Shown: positions 43,535 to 51,606 of the stretch, one piece after another
Numbering within the stretch: position 1 is the stretch's first letter
Layout of the letters: every line of letters starts with the position of its first letter
Assembly (NCBI GenBank): GCA_003611805.1
Contig: RAYM01000001.1
Span: forward strand, 1-64,000
DNA: 64,000 nt
Direction of reading: 5' to 3'
Origin: a bacterium 1xD42-87
GTDB lineage: Bacteria > Bacillota > Clostridia > Lachnospirales > Lachnospiraceae
The notes under the pieces: generated by a model
Databases searched by the model: none
What the model saw: only the letters and a program-made list of their open reading frames with translations
Told to the model about the DNA's origin: nothing
Made by a program: the position numbers and the translations under genes

Positions 43535-43648
43535 AAATGCCGTCTTTTGGCATTCTCTCATGCGAAACATAGAATTTCCAAGTCAGCTTTGCTGACTTTG
43601 TTCCTGTCCAATGGCGGGACGTCTTTGGAAATTCTTTTCGCATTGTTA
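43535..43648 (-). repeat. Structured intergenic repeat, family 1 copy C
   Basis: AATGCC/GGCATT (43536-43555), then TGCGAAA (43561) paired with TTTTCGCA (43635-43642) around a perfect AGAATTTCC/GGAAATTCT stem. Inside are AAGTCAGC/GCTGACTT and GTCC/GGAC hairpins. The right end overlaps the stop codon (43646-43648) of the binding-protein gene. Confidence 0.78.
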
Positions 43649-44569
43649 TTCGATTCCGTTCTCCGCAATCAGTCCATCAATGGTGCCGTCGGATAACCAC
43701 CCCGTCACCAGCTCATCCACATAGGCACTGAATCCGGAATCTTTCTTCGTTGCCACACCGTACTCCTGCGGCGCAAACTTCTCGTCGATGTAAGTACGGT
43801 CGTCCGTGTGATAAACCGCCAGAATGGATTTATCCACGCAGAAAGCATCCACCTCTCCCGCACTCAAAGCAGTGGAGATTGTCGGATAATCGTCGTACTG
43901 TGCAAAGCTGATTCCGTCCGTCCACGTCGCCGGATCGAAAGTCTTCGCATCAAAACCATCGCCGCTCATCACGCCATTCTCAACCATAGCCGCCACAAGA
44001 CTTCTCGCCGAAGTAGAACCCGAGGATACGCCCACCTTTTTATCCTTCAGATCAGCAAGTCCGGCAATGCCCGAATCTTTCTGTACCAGAACCGTCACAT
44101 AATCCGTATAATAAGGTGTGGAGAAATCCCAGCTCTGCTTCCGCTCATCCGTGATCGTAAAAGTCGCCAGCACACAGTCGATATCACCGGAATCCAGAAG
44201 CTCCGTTCTCGTCGCCGCCGTCACCGTCGTAAACTCCACGTCCACACCCAAGCTCTCCGCGATCTTCTCCGCCAGGGAAATCTCCATGCCGGAATACTCG
44301 CCCGTCAGCTCATCCTGAAAGCCGAAGCCGATCACCGCATTTTTTACGCCCACCCGGAGCACGCCCCTGTCGATAATCGCCTGCACGTCTGTGGACATGC
44401 CGTCAGCCGCTGCATCCGCCGCCGCGCCGCTCTCCGTCTCCTCCGCCGCCACTGATTCGGAAGATGCCGCCGGTTCCGCTGCCCCCGCCGTCTTTTCCGC
44501 ACCACAGCCCGTCAGGGTCATCATTGCCATTGTCATACCTACTACTACAGCCAATACTTTCTTTTTCAT
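43646..44569 (-). CDS. Amino-acid ABC transporter substrate-binding lipoprotein
   Basis: This 307-residue lipoprotein has a signal peptide ending in the lipobox LTGC (Cys about residue 22) and an Ala/Glu/Ser linker to about residue 58. A PAAT-type solute-binding domain follows: RGVLRVGVKNAVIGFGF, GMEISLAEKIAESLG, DCVLATFTITDERK and VGVSSGSTSARS. It captures a polar amino acid outside the membrane and delivers it to the two permeases downstream. Specificity cannot be read, but the glutamine/glutamate/cystine group is likely. It sits between two structured repeats. AGGAGAGA precedes the ATG. Confidence 0.93.
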   Translation of the reverse strand: MKKKVLAVVVGMTMAMMTLTGCGAEKTAGAAEPAASSESVAAEETESGAAADAAADGMSTDVQAIIDRGVLRVGVKNAVIGFGFQDELTGEYSGMEISLAEKIAESLGVDVEFTTVTAATRTELLDSGDIDCVLATFTITDERKQSWDFSTPYYTDYVTVLVQKDSGIAGLADLKDKKVGVSSGSTSARSLVAAMVENGVMSGDGFDAKTFDPATWTDGISFAQYDDYPTISTALSAGEVDAFCVDKSILAVYHTDDRTYIDEKFAPQEYGVATKKDSGFSAYVDELVTGWLSDGTIDGLIAENGIE

Positions 44570-44583
44570 AATCTCTCCTCTTT

Positions 44584-44713
44584 TCCGAAGCGTCTTTTGC
44601 CGAGGAACGCGGGCAAAATATTCAATTTTGCTCTGCGATCATAGGAATTTGCGACGCTCCTATAGCAAATTCCAGGTTGAAAAATAAGGTCATCAGACTT
44701 ATTTTTCAATCGC
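44584..44713 (-). repeat. Structured intergenic repeat, family 2 copy 2
   Basis: The block starts CCGAAGCGT and GGAACGCG. It contains GGGCAAAAT/ATTTTGCTC and GGAATTTGC/GCAAATTCC hairpins and ends in a 16-bp hairpin (44675-44711) with a bulged G and loop ATCA. Compared with copy 1, three base pairs of this stem change on both sides. It lies between the ATPase stop (44722) and the binding-protein start. Confidence 0.78.
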
Positions 44714-44721
44714 TCCTCCTC

Positions 44722-45447
44722 TCACTTCCGGATGATTTTTCCCAAAAATGTTTTCAATCTCTCATTCTGGGGATTTTCAAAAAATTCATCCGGCGTTCCC
44801 TCCTCCAGAATCTGCCCGTCCGCCATAAAGACCACCCGGTCCGCCACCTGCCTGGCAAAGCCCATCTCATGGGTGACCACCACCATCGTAATATTCTCTT
44901 TCGCTAGTTTAATCATAACATCCAAAACTTCCTGAATCGTCTCCGGGTCTAACGCCGAAGTCGGCTCATCGAATAAAATAATTTTCGACTGCATACAGAG
45001 CGCCCTGGCAATGGCGATTCTCTGCTGCTGCCCGCCGGAGAGTGTGGTTGGATAGACATGCGCCTTCTCCCGCAGTCCCACCACATCCAGATAGTGGTAT
45101 GCCAGCTCCTCCGCCTCCGCCCTGCTCTTGTGATGCAGCTTCATGGGAGCAAGCGTCAGATTCTTTAACACCGACATATGCGGATACAGATTAAACTGCT
45201 GAAACACCATGGACGTCGTCCTGCGGACAAGCTGTGTCTTATTCCTGTGTGTCAGTTCTTCCCCGTCTATGTACACATGCCCGCCGCTCGGCTCCTCCAG
45301 AAAATTCATGCACCGTACAGTGGTAGATTTGCCGGAGCCGGACGGGCCGATAATCACCAGCTTTTCCCCTTCCTTTACTTCCAGGTTCACATCCTTGAGC
45401 ACATGCAGCTCCCCAAAATATTTGTTGATATTCTCCAGTTTAATCAT
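44722..45447 (-). CDS. Amino-acid ABC transporter ATPase (GlnQ-like)
   Basis: This is a 241-residue ABC ATPase. Walker A is GPSGSGKSTT, the Q-loop lies in VFQQFNLYPH, the signature is LSGGQQQRIAIA, Walker B is IILFDEPTSAL and the switch His is in VVTHEM. It energises the polar amino-acid importer encoded downstream. The ATG at 45447 is preferred: GAGGG lies seven bases before it and the family begins MIKLENI. The frame stays open upstream for about 90 codons, but that part lies in the leader and includes the promoter. It is the first gene of the ten-gene block. Confidence 0.93.
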   Translation of the reverse strand: MIKLENINKYFGELHVLKDVNLEVKEGEKLVIIGPSGSGKSTTVRCMNFLEEPSGGHVYIDGEELTHRNKTQLVRRTTSMVFQQFNLYPHMSVLKNLTLAPMKLHHKSRAEAEELAYHYLDVVGLREKAHVYPTTLSGGQQQRIAIARALCMQSKIILFDEPTSALDPETIQEVLDVMIKLAKENITMVVVTHEMGFARQVADRVVFMADGQILEEGTPDEFFENPQNERLKTFLGKIIRK

Positions 45448-45527
45448 ATCCATTCCCTCTTTCGCCCCACTCGCCGCGGCCGCGTCAACCATAGACTTCC
45501 CTATGCCATCCTGCACATAATAGTGAA

Positions 45528-45561
45528 GGCGCTTCCTTCGAATCCCTCCGAAAGAAACGCC
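45528..45561 (-). promoter_or_regulatory. Strong hairpin in ABC operon leader
   Basis: On the minus strand GGCGTTTCTTTCG (45549-45561) pairs with CGAAGGAAGCGCC (45528-45540) in a 13-bp stem with two G-T pairs. The loop GAGGGATT contains a purine run like a ribosome binding site. It lies within the predicted 155-base leader and has no T-tract, so it is not a simple terminator. Confidence 0.55.
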
Positions 45562-45612
45562 TTTGTCTCTTATTTGTATAATCGTATACATGTATAATTT
45601 TATCTGTGTCCT

Positions 45613-45641
45613 AGTATACGGTGATAAACCACAAAAGTCAA
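45613..45641 (-). promoter_or_regulatory. Sigma-A promoter of amino-acid ABC operon
   Basis: TTGACT (45636-45641) and TATACT (45613-45618) are spaced exactly 17 bp on the minus strand. This is the only good promoter I see for the ten genes down to 36101. Confidence 0.75.
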
Positions 45642-45677
45642 GACCTAATTTTAGTAAATATAGATAACTCTTTTCCC

Positions 45678-45707
45678 AAAAAGAAAGAGACGCTCCCGCG
45701 TCCCTTT
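45678..45707 (-). terminator. Rho-independent terminator of spoVG
   Basis: On the minus strand AAAGGGACGC (45698-45707) pairs with GCGTCTCTTT (45684-45693) around a GGGA tetraloop, followed by CTTTTT. It lies 30 bases after the spoVG stop. Confidence 0.85.
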
Positions 45708-45736
45708 CCCATCGCATGCATCATCACACCATACGT

Positions 45737-46009
45737 TTACTCACTATTCGGTTCTAAAAGCGCATTCTCATAGCTTTCCAGAATAATTCTCTGAATTCTG
45801 TCCCGGGTCTCGGAATTAATCGGATGCGCAATATCGCGGTACTCGCCGTCCGATGCCTTCTTACTCGGCATAGCTATGAACAGACCTTTTTCGCCTTCGA
45901 TTACTTTAATGTCATGTACCACAAATTCATCGTCAATCGTGATCGAGACGATTGCCTTCATCTTGCTGTCTTGAGTCATTTTACGCACGCGGACATCAGT
46001 AATTCTCAT
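45737..46009 (-). CDS. spoVG: Septation/sporulation regulator SpoVG
   Basis: This 90-residue protein matches SpoVG along its length: [10 protein letters not shown] at the start, [20 protein letters not shown] in the middle, and [10 protein letters not shown] with [14 protein letters not shown] near the end. SpoVG binds RNA and DNA and affects septation, sporulation and envelope functions in Firmicutes. The ATG at 46009 is preferred to one 21 bases upstream because GGAGG precedes it and the family starts there. It is monocistronic, with a clear terminator before the ABC operon promoter. Confidence 0.96.
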   Translation of the reverse strand: MRITDVRVRKMTQDSKMKAIVSITIDDEFVVHDIKVIEGEKGLFIAMPSKKASDGEYRDIAHPINSETRDRIQRIILESYENALLEPNSE

Positions 46010-46221
46010 GAAGCTCAGCCTCCTTATCATATGATACCGGTTCGGAATCTACCGGTTTTCACAAGCTTTCTACACAAGTCATACTCATCAAGCCACGTAG
46101 CTTGTAATAAAAATTCACCTAAATTATGCCCCTATTACAGACAACTTACACCTTCTTAGCAATCACCCCTCATCCCTGTCAACACATATCCTGCCTATCA
46201 TAACACAAATCTGCCGTTTGG

Positions 46222-47337
46222 TCAAAGTGAATATCTGTCATTATGTTCCACCACGATCTCTATCCCTTCCTCTCCCTTATGGTAGGAATTCGCTCGGATC
46301 GTTCCCCTGCTCTCTACAATGCAGTTTTCAATATGTGTGTTATCGCCGATATACACATCATTCAAAATGATGGAATTTTTAATATAACAGTTACTTCCGA
46401 TATAGGTTTCCTTAAAGATTACGGAATCCTCCACCGTACCATTGACAATACAGCCGCTGGAAATCAGGCTGTTTTTAATCTTGGCGCCCACATTATACTT
46501 CGCGGGCGGCAGATCGTCCACTTTGGAATAAACATCCGGGTATTGCTTAAAAAAGTAATCTCTGATTTCCGGTTTCAGGAAATCCATGTTAGTTCTGAAA
46601 TAGTCTTCCACGGTAGCAATATTACTCCAGTAGTCCTTCAGCTTATAACCGTAAATCCTCTTCTGGTTCTTGTAGCGGATCAGAATATCTTTTACAAAAT
46701 CATAACGATCCTCTTCCCGGCACTTCTCGATCATCTCGATCAGCATTCTTCTGACTACATAGATACCGCAGGAAATGGTGTTGGACTTCGCCACTACCGG
46801 TTTCTCCTCAAATTCCTCAATGCGGCTGTCCTCGTTCATCTTCAGCGTACCGAAACGCTCCACATTAGCATTCGGAGACAGGTCCTTGCAGACTACAGTA
46901 ATATCCGCCTTCTTCTCGATATGATACTCAAGAAGCTTATTGTAATCCATCTTATAAACACAGTCGCCGGAAACAATCACTACATATGGCTCATGGCTGT
47001 TCTTTAAGAAAGACAGATTCTGCGCAATCGCATCCGCCGTACCTCTGTACCAGGCATTGCTCTCCGCCGTCACCGCAGGCGTTTCCACAAACAGTCCGCC
47101 CTGCTTACGTCCGAAATCCCACCACTTGGATGAGCTCAAATGCTCGTTCAGACTGCCCGCGTTATACTGCGTAAGCACAGCCACTTTATTGATGTGGGAA
47201 TTAGACATATTGCTGAGCGCAAAGTCAATACTTCTGTAGCTGCCCGCTATAGGCATCGCACAGACCGCGCGCTTCTGGGTCAACTGCCTGATCCTGTGAT
47301 TATTACCACCTGCTAAGATAATTCCGATTGCTCTCAC
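46222..47337 (-). CDS. glgD: Glucose-1-phosphate adenylyltransferase-like subunit GlgD
   Basis: This 371-residue protein resembles GlgC but with changed catalytic segments. [20 protein letters not shown] replaces the usual GGxGxRL pyrophosphate loop, so it is the GlgD subunit that supports GlgC in Firmicutes. The nucleotidyltransferase domain fills about residues 1-240, and a left-handed beta-helix ([15 protein letters not shown] onward) follows. Its GTG start overlaps the glgC stop (GTGA), so the two are translationally coupled. Together they make ADP-glucose for glycogen synthesis. No glgA, glgB or glgP lies in the window. Confidence 0.93.
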   Translation of the reverse strand: MRAIGIILAGGNNHRIRQLTQKRAVCAMPIAGSYRSIDFALSNMSNSHINKVAVLTQYNAGSLNEHLSSSKWWDFGRKQGGLFVETPAVTAESNAWYRGTADAIAQNLSFLKNSHEPYVVIVSGDCVYKMDYNKLLEYHIEKKADITVVCKDLSPNANVERFGTLKMNEDSRIEEFEEKPVVAKSNTISCGIYVVRRMLIEMIEKCREEDRYDFVKDILIRYKNQKRIYGYKLKDYWSNIATVEDYFRTNMDFLKPEIRDYFFKQYPDVYSKVDDLPPAKYNVGAKIKNSLISSGCIVNGTVEDSVIFKETYIGSNCYIKNSIILNDVYIGDNTHIENCIVESRGTIRANSYHKGEEGIEIVVEHNDRYSL

Positions 47338-48608
47338 GATTTATCACCTGCCTTAATCAAAGTTTTACCACTGGGAAGATATGCATTCGGATAATCATCA
47401 TGTGTGGTCACACCGAATACCACCGAATTTTTCCCTACGCTTACCCCTCTCGGGATCACGCTCTTTTCGCCCACCGTCACCAGCTCGTGGTCGTAGATGC
47501 CCGGGTCTGTCTCATTGGGAACGGGATCCCCGACGCCCAACTTAACATTGTCCTGAATCTCTACATTCTCTGCGACAACTGCTTTGTAAAGCTCACAGTT
47601 TTCACCGATCTGGGTCTGGTTCATAACGATGGAGTCCCGGATCACCGTACCCGCTCCGACGGTAACGCCGCATCCGATCACGGAATTGTAAACCTGTCCA
47701 CAGATTTCGCAGCCCTCACCGATAATGCTCTTCTCTACCACGCTGTCTGAGGACAGATACTGAGGCGGCAGAATCTCGCTCTTCGTGTAGATCTTCCAGT
47801 ACTCCTCATAGAGGTTAAACTCGGGCACAATGTCGATCAGCTCCATATTCGCTTCCCAGAAAGAGTGAAGCGTTCCCACATCCTTCCAGTATCCATTAAA
47901 CTCATAGGCATAAAGAGGTGCGCCTTTCTTATGGCAGTAAGGAATCAGATGTTTACCGAAATCCAGTCCCGGCTGTTCCGAATTGGCGAGAAGCGCCTCT
48001 TTTAACGTCTTCCAGTTAAAGATATAAATACCCATGGACGCCAGATTGCTGCGCGGGTTCGCGGGTTTCTCCTCGAAGTCCGTAATCCTGCGGCTCTCAT
48101 CAGTAATCATAATACCGAAGCGTTTCGCCTCTTCCATCGGAACCGGCATAACCGCAATGGTCACTTCCGCACCATTCTGCTTGTGGAAATCAAGCATAAC
48201 TTCATAATCCATCTTATAGATATGATCCCCTGAAAGAATCAGCACATAATCAGGATCATAGGTTTCCATGTAGGCGATATTCTGATATATCGCATTCGCC
48301 GTTCCGGTATACCATTCGCTGTTCGCACTCTTTTCATAAGGCGGCAGAACCGTAACGCCGCCGATATTCCTGTCGAGATCCCAAGGTATGCCGATACCGA
48401 TATGTGTGTTCAGCCTGAGAGGCTGATACTGCGTCAGCACACCTACCGTGTCAACGCCTGAATTAATGCAGTTACTGAGCGGGAAATCGATAATCCGATA
48501 CTTACTTCCAAAGGACACCGCAGGCTTGGCCACCTTTGACGTGAGCACTCCCAATCTGCTTCCCTGACCGCCAGCTAAAAGCATGGCAATCATTTCTTTC
48601 TTTACCAT
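47334..48608 (-). CDS. glgC: Glucose-1-phosphate adenylyltransferase, catalytic subunit GlgC
   Basis: This is a 424-residue enzyme. [20 protein letters not shown] carries the pyrophosphate loop, and [24 protein letters not shown] and [10 protein letters not shown] are the substrate-binding blocks. A C-terminal beta-helix follows. It converts glucose-1-phosphate and ATP to ADP-glucose. The ATG at 48608 is preferred because GAGGTG lies upstream; a GTG nine bases earlier is possible. It is co-transcribed with glgD and divergent from murC. Confidence 0.95.
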   Translation of the reverse strand: MVKKEMIAMLLAGGQGSRLGVLTSKVAKPAVSFGSKYRIIDFPLSNCINSGVDTVGVLTQYQPLRLNTHIGIGIPWDLDRNIGGVTVLPPYEKSANSEWYTGTANAIYQNIAYMETYDPDYVLILSGDHIYKMDYEVMLDFHKQNGAEVTIAVMPVPMEEAKRFGIMITDESRRITDFEEKPANPRSNLASMGIYIFNWKTLKEALLANSEQPGLDFGKHLIPYCHKKGAPLYAYEFNGYWKDVGTLHSFWEANMELIDIVPEFNLYEEYWKIYTKSEILPPQYLSSDSVVEKSIIGEGCEICGQVYNSVIGCGVTVGAGTVIRDSIVMNQTQIGENCELYKAVVAENVEIQDNVKLGVGDPVPNETDPGIYDHELVTVGEKSVIPRGVSVGKNSVVFGVTTHDDYPNAYLPSGKTLIKAGDKS

Positions 48609-48685
48609 CTTTATCACCTCTTATTTCTTTTTATTATATTTTTCATATCTGTCCATATCTATCACAAAAACATATCCATATGTAA

Positions 48686-48691
48686 AGTATA
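48686..48691 (-). promoter_or_regulatory. Candidate extended -10 promoter of glgC-glgD
   Basis: On the minus strand TGGTATACT gives an extended -10 (hexamer 48686-48691). The -35 (TTCAGT) is weak. It lies about 75 bases before glgC, in the AT-rich region divergent from murC. Confidence 0.4.
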
Positions 48692-48845
48692 CCACAAGCT
48701 GACTAAAAACTGAATACAATTTACAAGAATTCTCTGTTCTTAGTCCTTTCGATATATTAATAATATACAATATTTTATTTCTTTTTTCAACGTCTTTGTT
48801 AATTTTTACATATTAACCTGTTTTTTAGCATTTCTTAACTTTATA

Positions 48846-48874
48846 TTGGTTTTTTCCCATGAAATGAGTATAAT
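48846..48874 (+). promoter_or_regulatory. Sigma-A promoter of murC
   Basis: TTGGTT (48846-48851) and TATAAT (48869-48874) are spaced 17 bp, about 25 bases before the murC ribosome binding site. The apparent longer frame upstream runs through this promoter, which supports the start at 48906. Confidence 0.7.
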
Positions 48875-48905
48875 ACTAGTAAAAACTGTAAAAGGGAGAT
48901 ACCCC

Positions 48906-50285
48906 ATGTACCAGATTGATTTTCACAAACCGATCCGCATCTACTTCATCGGAATCGGCGGTATCAGTATGAGCGGTCTCGCGGAGATCCTTCTCTCGGA
49001 GGGCTTTACGGTATCGGGTTCCGACCGCGCCCCTTCCGATCTGACCCGTATGCTGGAAGACCGCGGTGTAAACGTATTTTACGGACAGAAAAAAGAAAAT
49101 CTCACCAAAGACATTGATTTGGTCGTCTATACCGCCGCCATTAAAAGCGATAATCCCGAATTGCTTGCCGCACATAAGTTAAACATTCCTATGCTGACCC
49201 GTGCGGAGCTTTTGGGACAGATGATGAAAAACTATGAGACGCCTGTCGCCGTAAGCGGCACCCACGGGAAAACGACTACGACTTCCATGATTTCCCAGAT
49301 TCTTCTGAGCGCGGAAGCCGATCCCACCCTCTCCATTGGCGGCATCTACCGTCCCATCGGCGGCAATATCAGAGTGGGTGCGTCCGAACTCTTTGTCACG
49401 GAGGCATGCGAGTACACAAACAGCTTTTTAAGTTTCTTCCCGAAAATCGGAGTCATCCTTAATATAGAAGAAGACCATCTGGATTTCTTTAAGGATCTTG
49501 CTGATATCCGAAATTCCTTCCATCGGTTTGCACAGCTCCTGCCGGCAGATGGCACCCTTATTATCAACGGCGATATTGAACGGTGTGAAGAACTTACGGA
49601 AGGGCTGTCCTGCAAGGTCATTACTTACGGTCTTTCCTCCGGCTCAGACTATACCGCGTCACAGGTCACCTACGACGAATCCGGCTTTCCTTCTTTTATC
49701 CTGTCCCGTCAGAGCGGCGGAGAGCGAAAATTTTCCCTGCGGGTACACGGAGACCACAATATTTTGAACGCCCTCGCTGCCATCGCTCTGGCAGATCTGC
49801 TCGGACTTTCGGATGAAGTGATCCATGCGGGACTGGCTGCCTTCACCGGGACAGACAGACGCTTTGAGTACAAGGGGCAGGTAAACGGCGTCAACATCAT
49901 CGACGACTACGCCCATCATCCCACGGAGATCCGCGCCACCTTAAGCGCTGCCGCGCAGTACCCCCACAGACGGCTCTGGTGCGTGTTCCAGCCCCACACT
50001 TACACACGGACCAAAGCCTTTTTGGAGGAATTTGCATCCGCCCTCTCCCTTGCCGACGAGATCATTCTGGCAGACATCTACGCTGCCAGAGAAAAGGATA
50101 CGCTGGGCATCAGCTCCGAAACCCTGCAGGAAAAAATCCGGTCGCTCGGACACTCCTGCCACTACTTCCCAACCTTTGAGGCAATAGAAAATTATCTCCT
50201 GAAAAATTGCACAAAGGATGATTTGTTGATAACTATGGGTGCGGGCGATGTTGTAAAAGTCGGTGAAAACCTGTTACAGAAATAA
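48906..50285 (+). CDS. murC: UDP-N-acetylmuramate--L-alanine ligase
   Basis: This is a 459-residue Mur ligase. The Rossmann motif YFIGIGGISMSGLAEILL is near the N-terminus, the ATP-binding loop is SGTHGKTTTTSM, VTEACEYTNSF and NIEEDHLDFF are central, and IDDYAHHPTEI lies in the C-terminal domain. It adds L-alanine to UDP-MurNAc, the first peptide step of peptidoglycan. The ATG at 48906 with GGGAG upstream is chosen over an earlier in-frame start that lies inside the promoter. It appears monocistronic, ending at a hairpin that overlaps DnaA boxes. Confidence 0.96.
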   Translation: MYQIDFHKPIRIYFIGIGGISMSGLAEILLSEGFTVSGSDRAPSDLTRMLEDRGVNVFYGQKKENLTKDIDLVVYTAAIKSDNPELLAAHKLNIPMLTRAELLGQMMKNYETPVAVSGTHGKTTTTSMISQILLSAEADPTLSIGGIYRPIGGNIRVGASELFVTEACEYTNSFLSFFPKIGVILNIEEDHLDFFKDLADIRNSFHRFAQLLPADGTLIINGDIERCEELTEGLSCKVITYGLSSGSDYTASQVTYDESGFPSFILSRQSGGERKFSLRVHGDHNILNALAAIALADLLGLSDEVIHAGLAAFTGTDRRFEYKGQVNGVNIIDDYAHHPTEIRATLSAAAQYPHRRLWCVFQPHTYTRTKAFLEEFASALSLADEIILADIYAAREKDTLGISSETLQEKIRSLGHSCHYFPTFEAIENYLLKNCTKDDLLITMGAGDVVKVGENLLQK

Positions 50286-50401
50286 TTATTCACAATATCC
50301 ACAGAAAAGAACCTGAGACAATCCGTTTTTTCTGTGGATATTTTTGTGGAAGGCGGTATGCGGTTTCATAATGTTTTCCCATGTTGTCCACAATATCCAC
50401 A
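50286..50401. promoter_or_regulatory. DnaA-box cluster upstream of dnaD-dnaI
   Basis: Five 9-mers match or nearly match the DnaA box TTATCCACA: TTATTCACA (50286-50294), ATATCCACA (50295-50303), its complement TGTGGATAT (50333-50341), TTGTCCACA (50384-50392) and ATATCCACA (50393-50401). Two pairs are directly adjacent. The cluster lies between murC and the helicase-loading genes. Confidence 0.65.
50295..50345 (+). terminator. murC terminator made of inverted DnaA boxes
   Basis: ATATCCACAGAAAA (50295-50308) and TTTTCTGTGGATAT (50328-50341) form a perfect 14-bp inverted repeat with a 19-base loop, followed by TTTTT. It can terminate murC, and each arm contains a DnaA-box-like 9-mer. Confidence 0.65.
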
Positions 50402-50480
50402 AATTGAAAATCGCCGCCTTATTTATAAACGCTTATCCGTTTGTTACAGATTGCCCATTTCTTTTCCCCCGGACAAATGC

Positions 50481-50486
50481 TATACT
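50481..50486 (+). promoter_or_regulatory. Extended -10 for dnaD operon
   Basis: TGCTATACT provides an extended -10 (TATACT at 50481-50486), about 70 bases before the dnaD-like start. No good -35 is present. The DnaA boxes lie 80-195 bases upstream. Confidence 0.45.
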
Positions 50487-50561
50487 CATAACTGCACGCA
50501 GCGAATGGCGTATTTCTGTCTGCCCACGCGGCATCAGTTTTCTAAAATATAGGGGTGTAAA

Positions 50562-51593
50562 ATGGGGTTTTTGACAATCTACCAAAACAACTATACAGAT
50601 TCTACGGTTATTTCAAACCGTTTCATTGATGAGTACATGGCGGATGCAAACGACGCACAGCTAAAGATCTACCTGTATCTGCTCCGCACGGTAAACGCCA
50701 GACTCGACACAAGCATAGGCGATATCGCCGATAAATTCAACTACACGGAAAAAGACGTGAAGCGCGCCCTAACATATTGGGAAAAAAAGCGTCTTCTTTT
50801 TCTTGACTATGACAGCCACAAAAATATAACCGGCATTCACCTGCTGGATTCCAGTGCGATCGCCAATCCTTCCGTGAATACCGCAGTCACTTATCCTTTT
50901 GTGAACACGGCTCCTCACGAACAGCCGCAGCTCCCATTGGAAAAGCCGATTTACACGGCGGATCAGCTTCGCGATTTTAAGGCGGATGAAAATACTGCAA
51001 GGCTTCTCTTTGTAGCGGAGCAGTATCTGAAAAAACCTTTGAGCCCAAACGACATGCAGACTATCTTTTTTATTATGGATAAGCTCGGATTTTCCGAGGA
51101 TCTGACCGATTACCTGATCCAGTACTGCGTTGACCGCGGCAAGCGGGATCTGCGCTACATAGAAAAAGTGGCTATCAGCTGGGCAGAACAGGGCATTACG
51201 ACCCAGAAACAGGCGGCTGCGCTAGCGGGGAAATACGACAAGACAGTCTACGAGATCATGCGTGCTCTCGGGAAAAACAATCTTCCCACAGAGACGGAGG
51301 TGGCATATATTGACCGCTGGCGTAAATTCTACGGTTTTGAAAGCGACGTGATTCTTACGGCATGTGAGAAGACCGTCCTCGCTACGGACAGCCACCGCTT
51401 TGAGTACGCGGACAGTATTCTGACAAACTGGTACAAGGCTGGGGTACACCACAAAGGCGATATCAAATCCTTGGACGAAAACCACCGTCGGAACAGGACA
51501 AACCGTCCCGCAGCATCCACGAATAAGTTTAATCAATTTACACAAAACGAATATGATTTTGATGCTCTTGAAAAAGAAATTTTAAGCAATTGA
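50562..51593 (+). CDS. DnaD-domain replication initiation protein
   Basis: This is a 343-residue protein. A winged-helix N-terminal domain covers about residues 20-100 (NDAQLKIYLYLLRTVNARLD and DIADKFNYTEKDVKRALTYW). A variable linker follows, and a DnaD_2 domain covers about 150-225, ending IEKVAISWAEQGI. DnaD-type proteins help load the replicative helicase at the origin and at stalled forks. It precedes a DnaI-like helicase loader by 13 bp, the expected partner. AGGGGTG precedes the ATG. Phage DnaD proteins look similar, but the chromosomal neighbours here argue for a host gene. Confidence 0.9.
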   Translation: MGFLTIYQNNYTDSTVISNRFIDEYMADANDAQLKIYLYLLRTVNARLDTSIGDIADKFNYTEKDVKRALTYWEKKRLLFLDYDSHKNITGIHLLDSSAIANPSVNTAVTYPFVNTAPHEQPQLPLEKPIYTADQLRDFKADENTARLLFVAEQYLKKPLSPNDMQTIFFIMDKLGFSEDLTDYLIQYCVDRGKRDLRYIEKVAISWAEQGITTQKQAAALAGKYDKTVYEIMRALGKNNLPTETEVAYIDRWRKFYGFESDVILTACEKTVLATDSHRFEYADSILTNWYKAGVHHKGDIKSLDENHRRNRTNRPAASTNKFNQFTQNEYDFDALEKEILSN

Positions 51594-51606
51594 CAAGGAG
51601 GCGCCC

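Noticed and set aside
45448-45717. N-terminal extension of about 90 codons on the ABC ATPase
   Set aside because: The extension would include the -10/-35 region and a stable hairpin, and the family starts at MIKLENI with a ribosome binding site seven bases upstream.
50286-50401. Chromosomal origin
   Set aside because: DnaA boxes are present, but dnaA, dnaN, recF and a long AT-rich unwinding element are not; regulation of dnaD-dnaI explains the boxes better.
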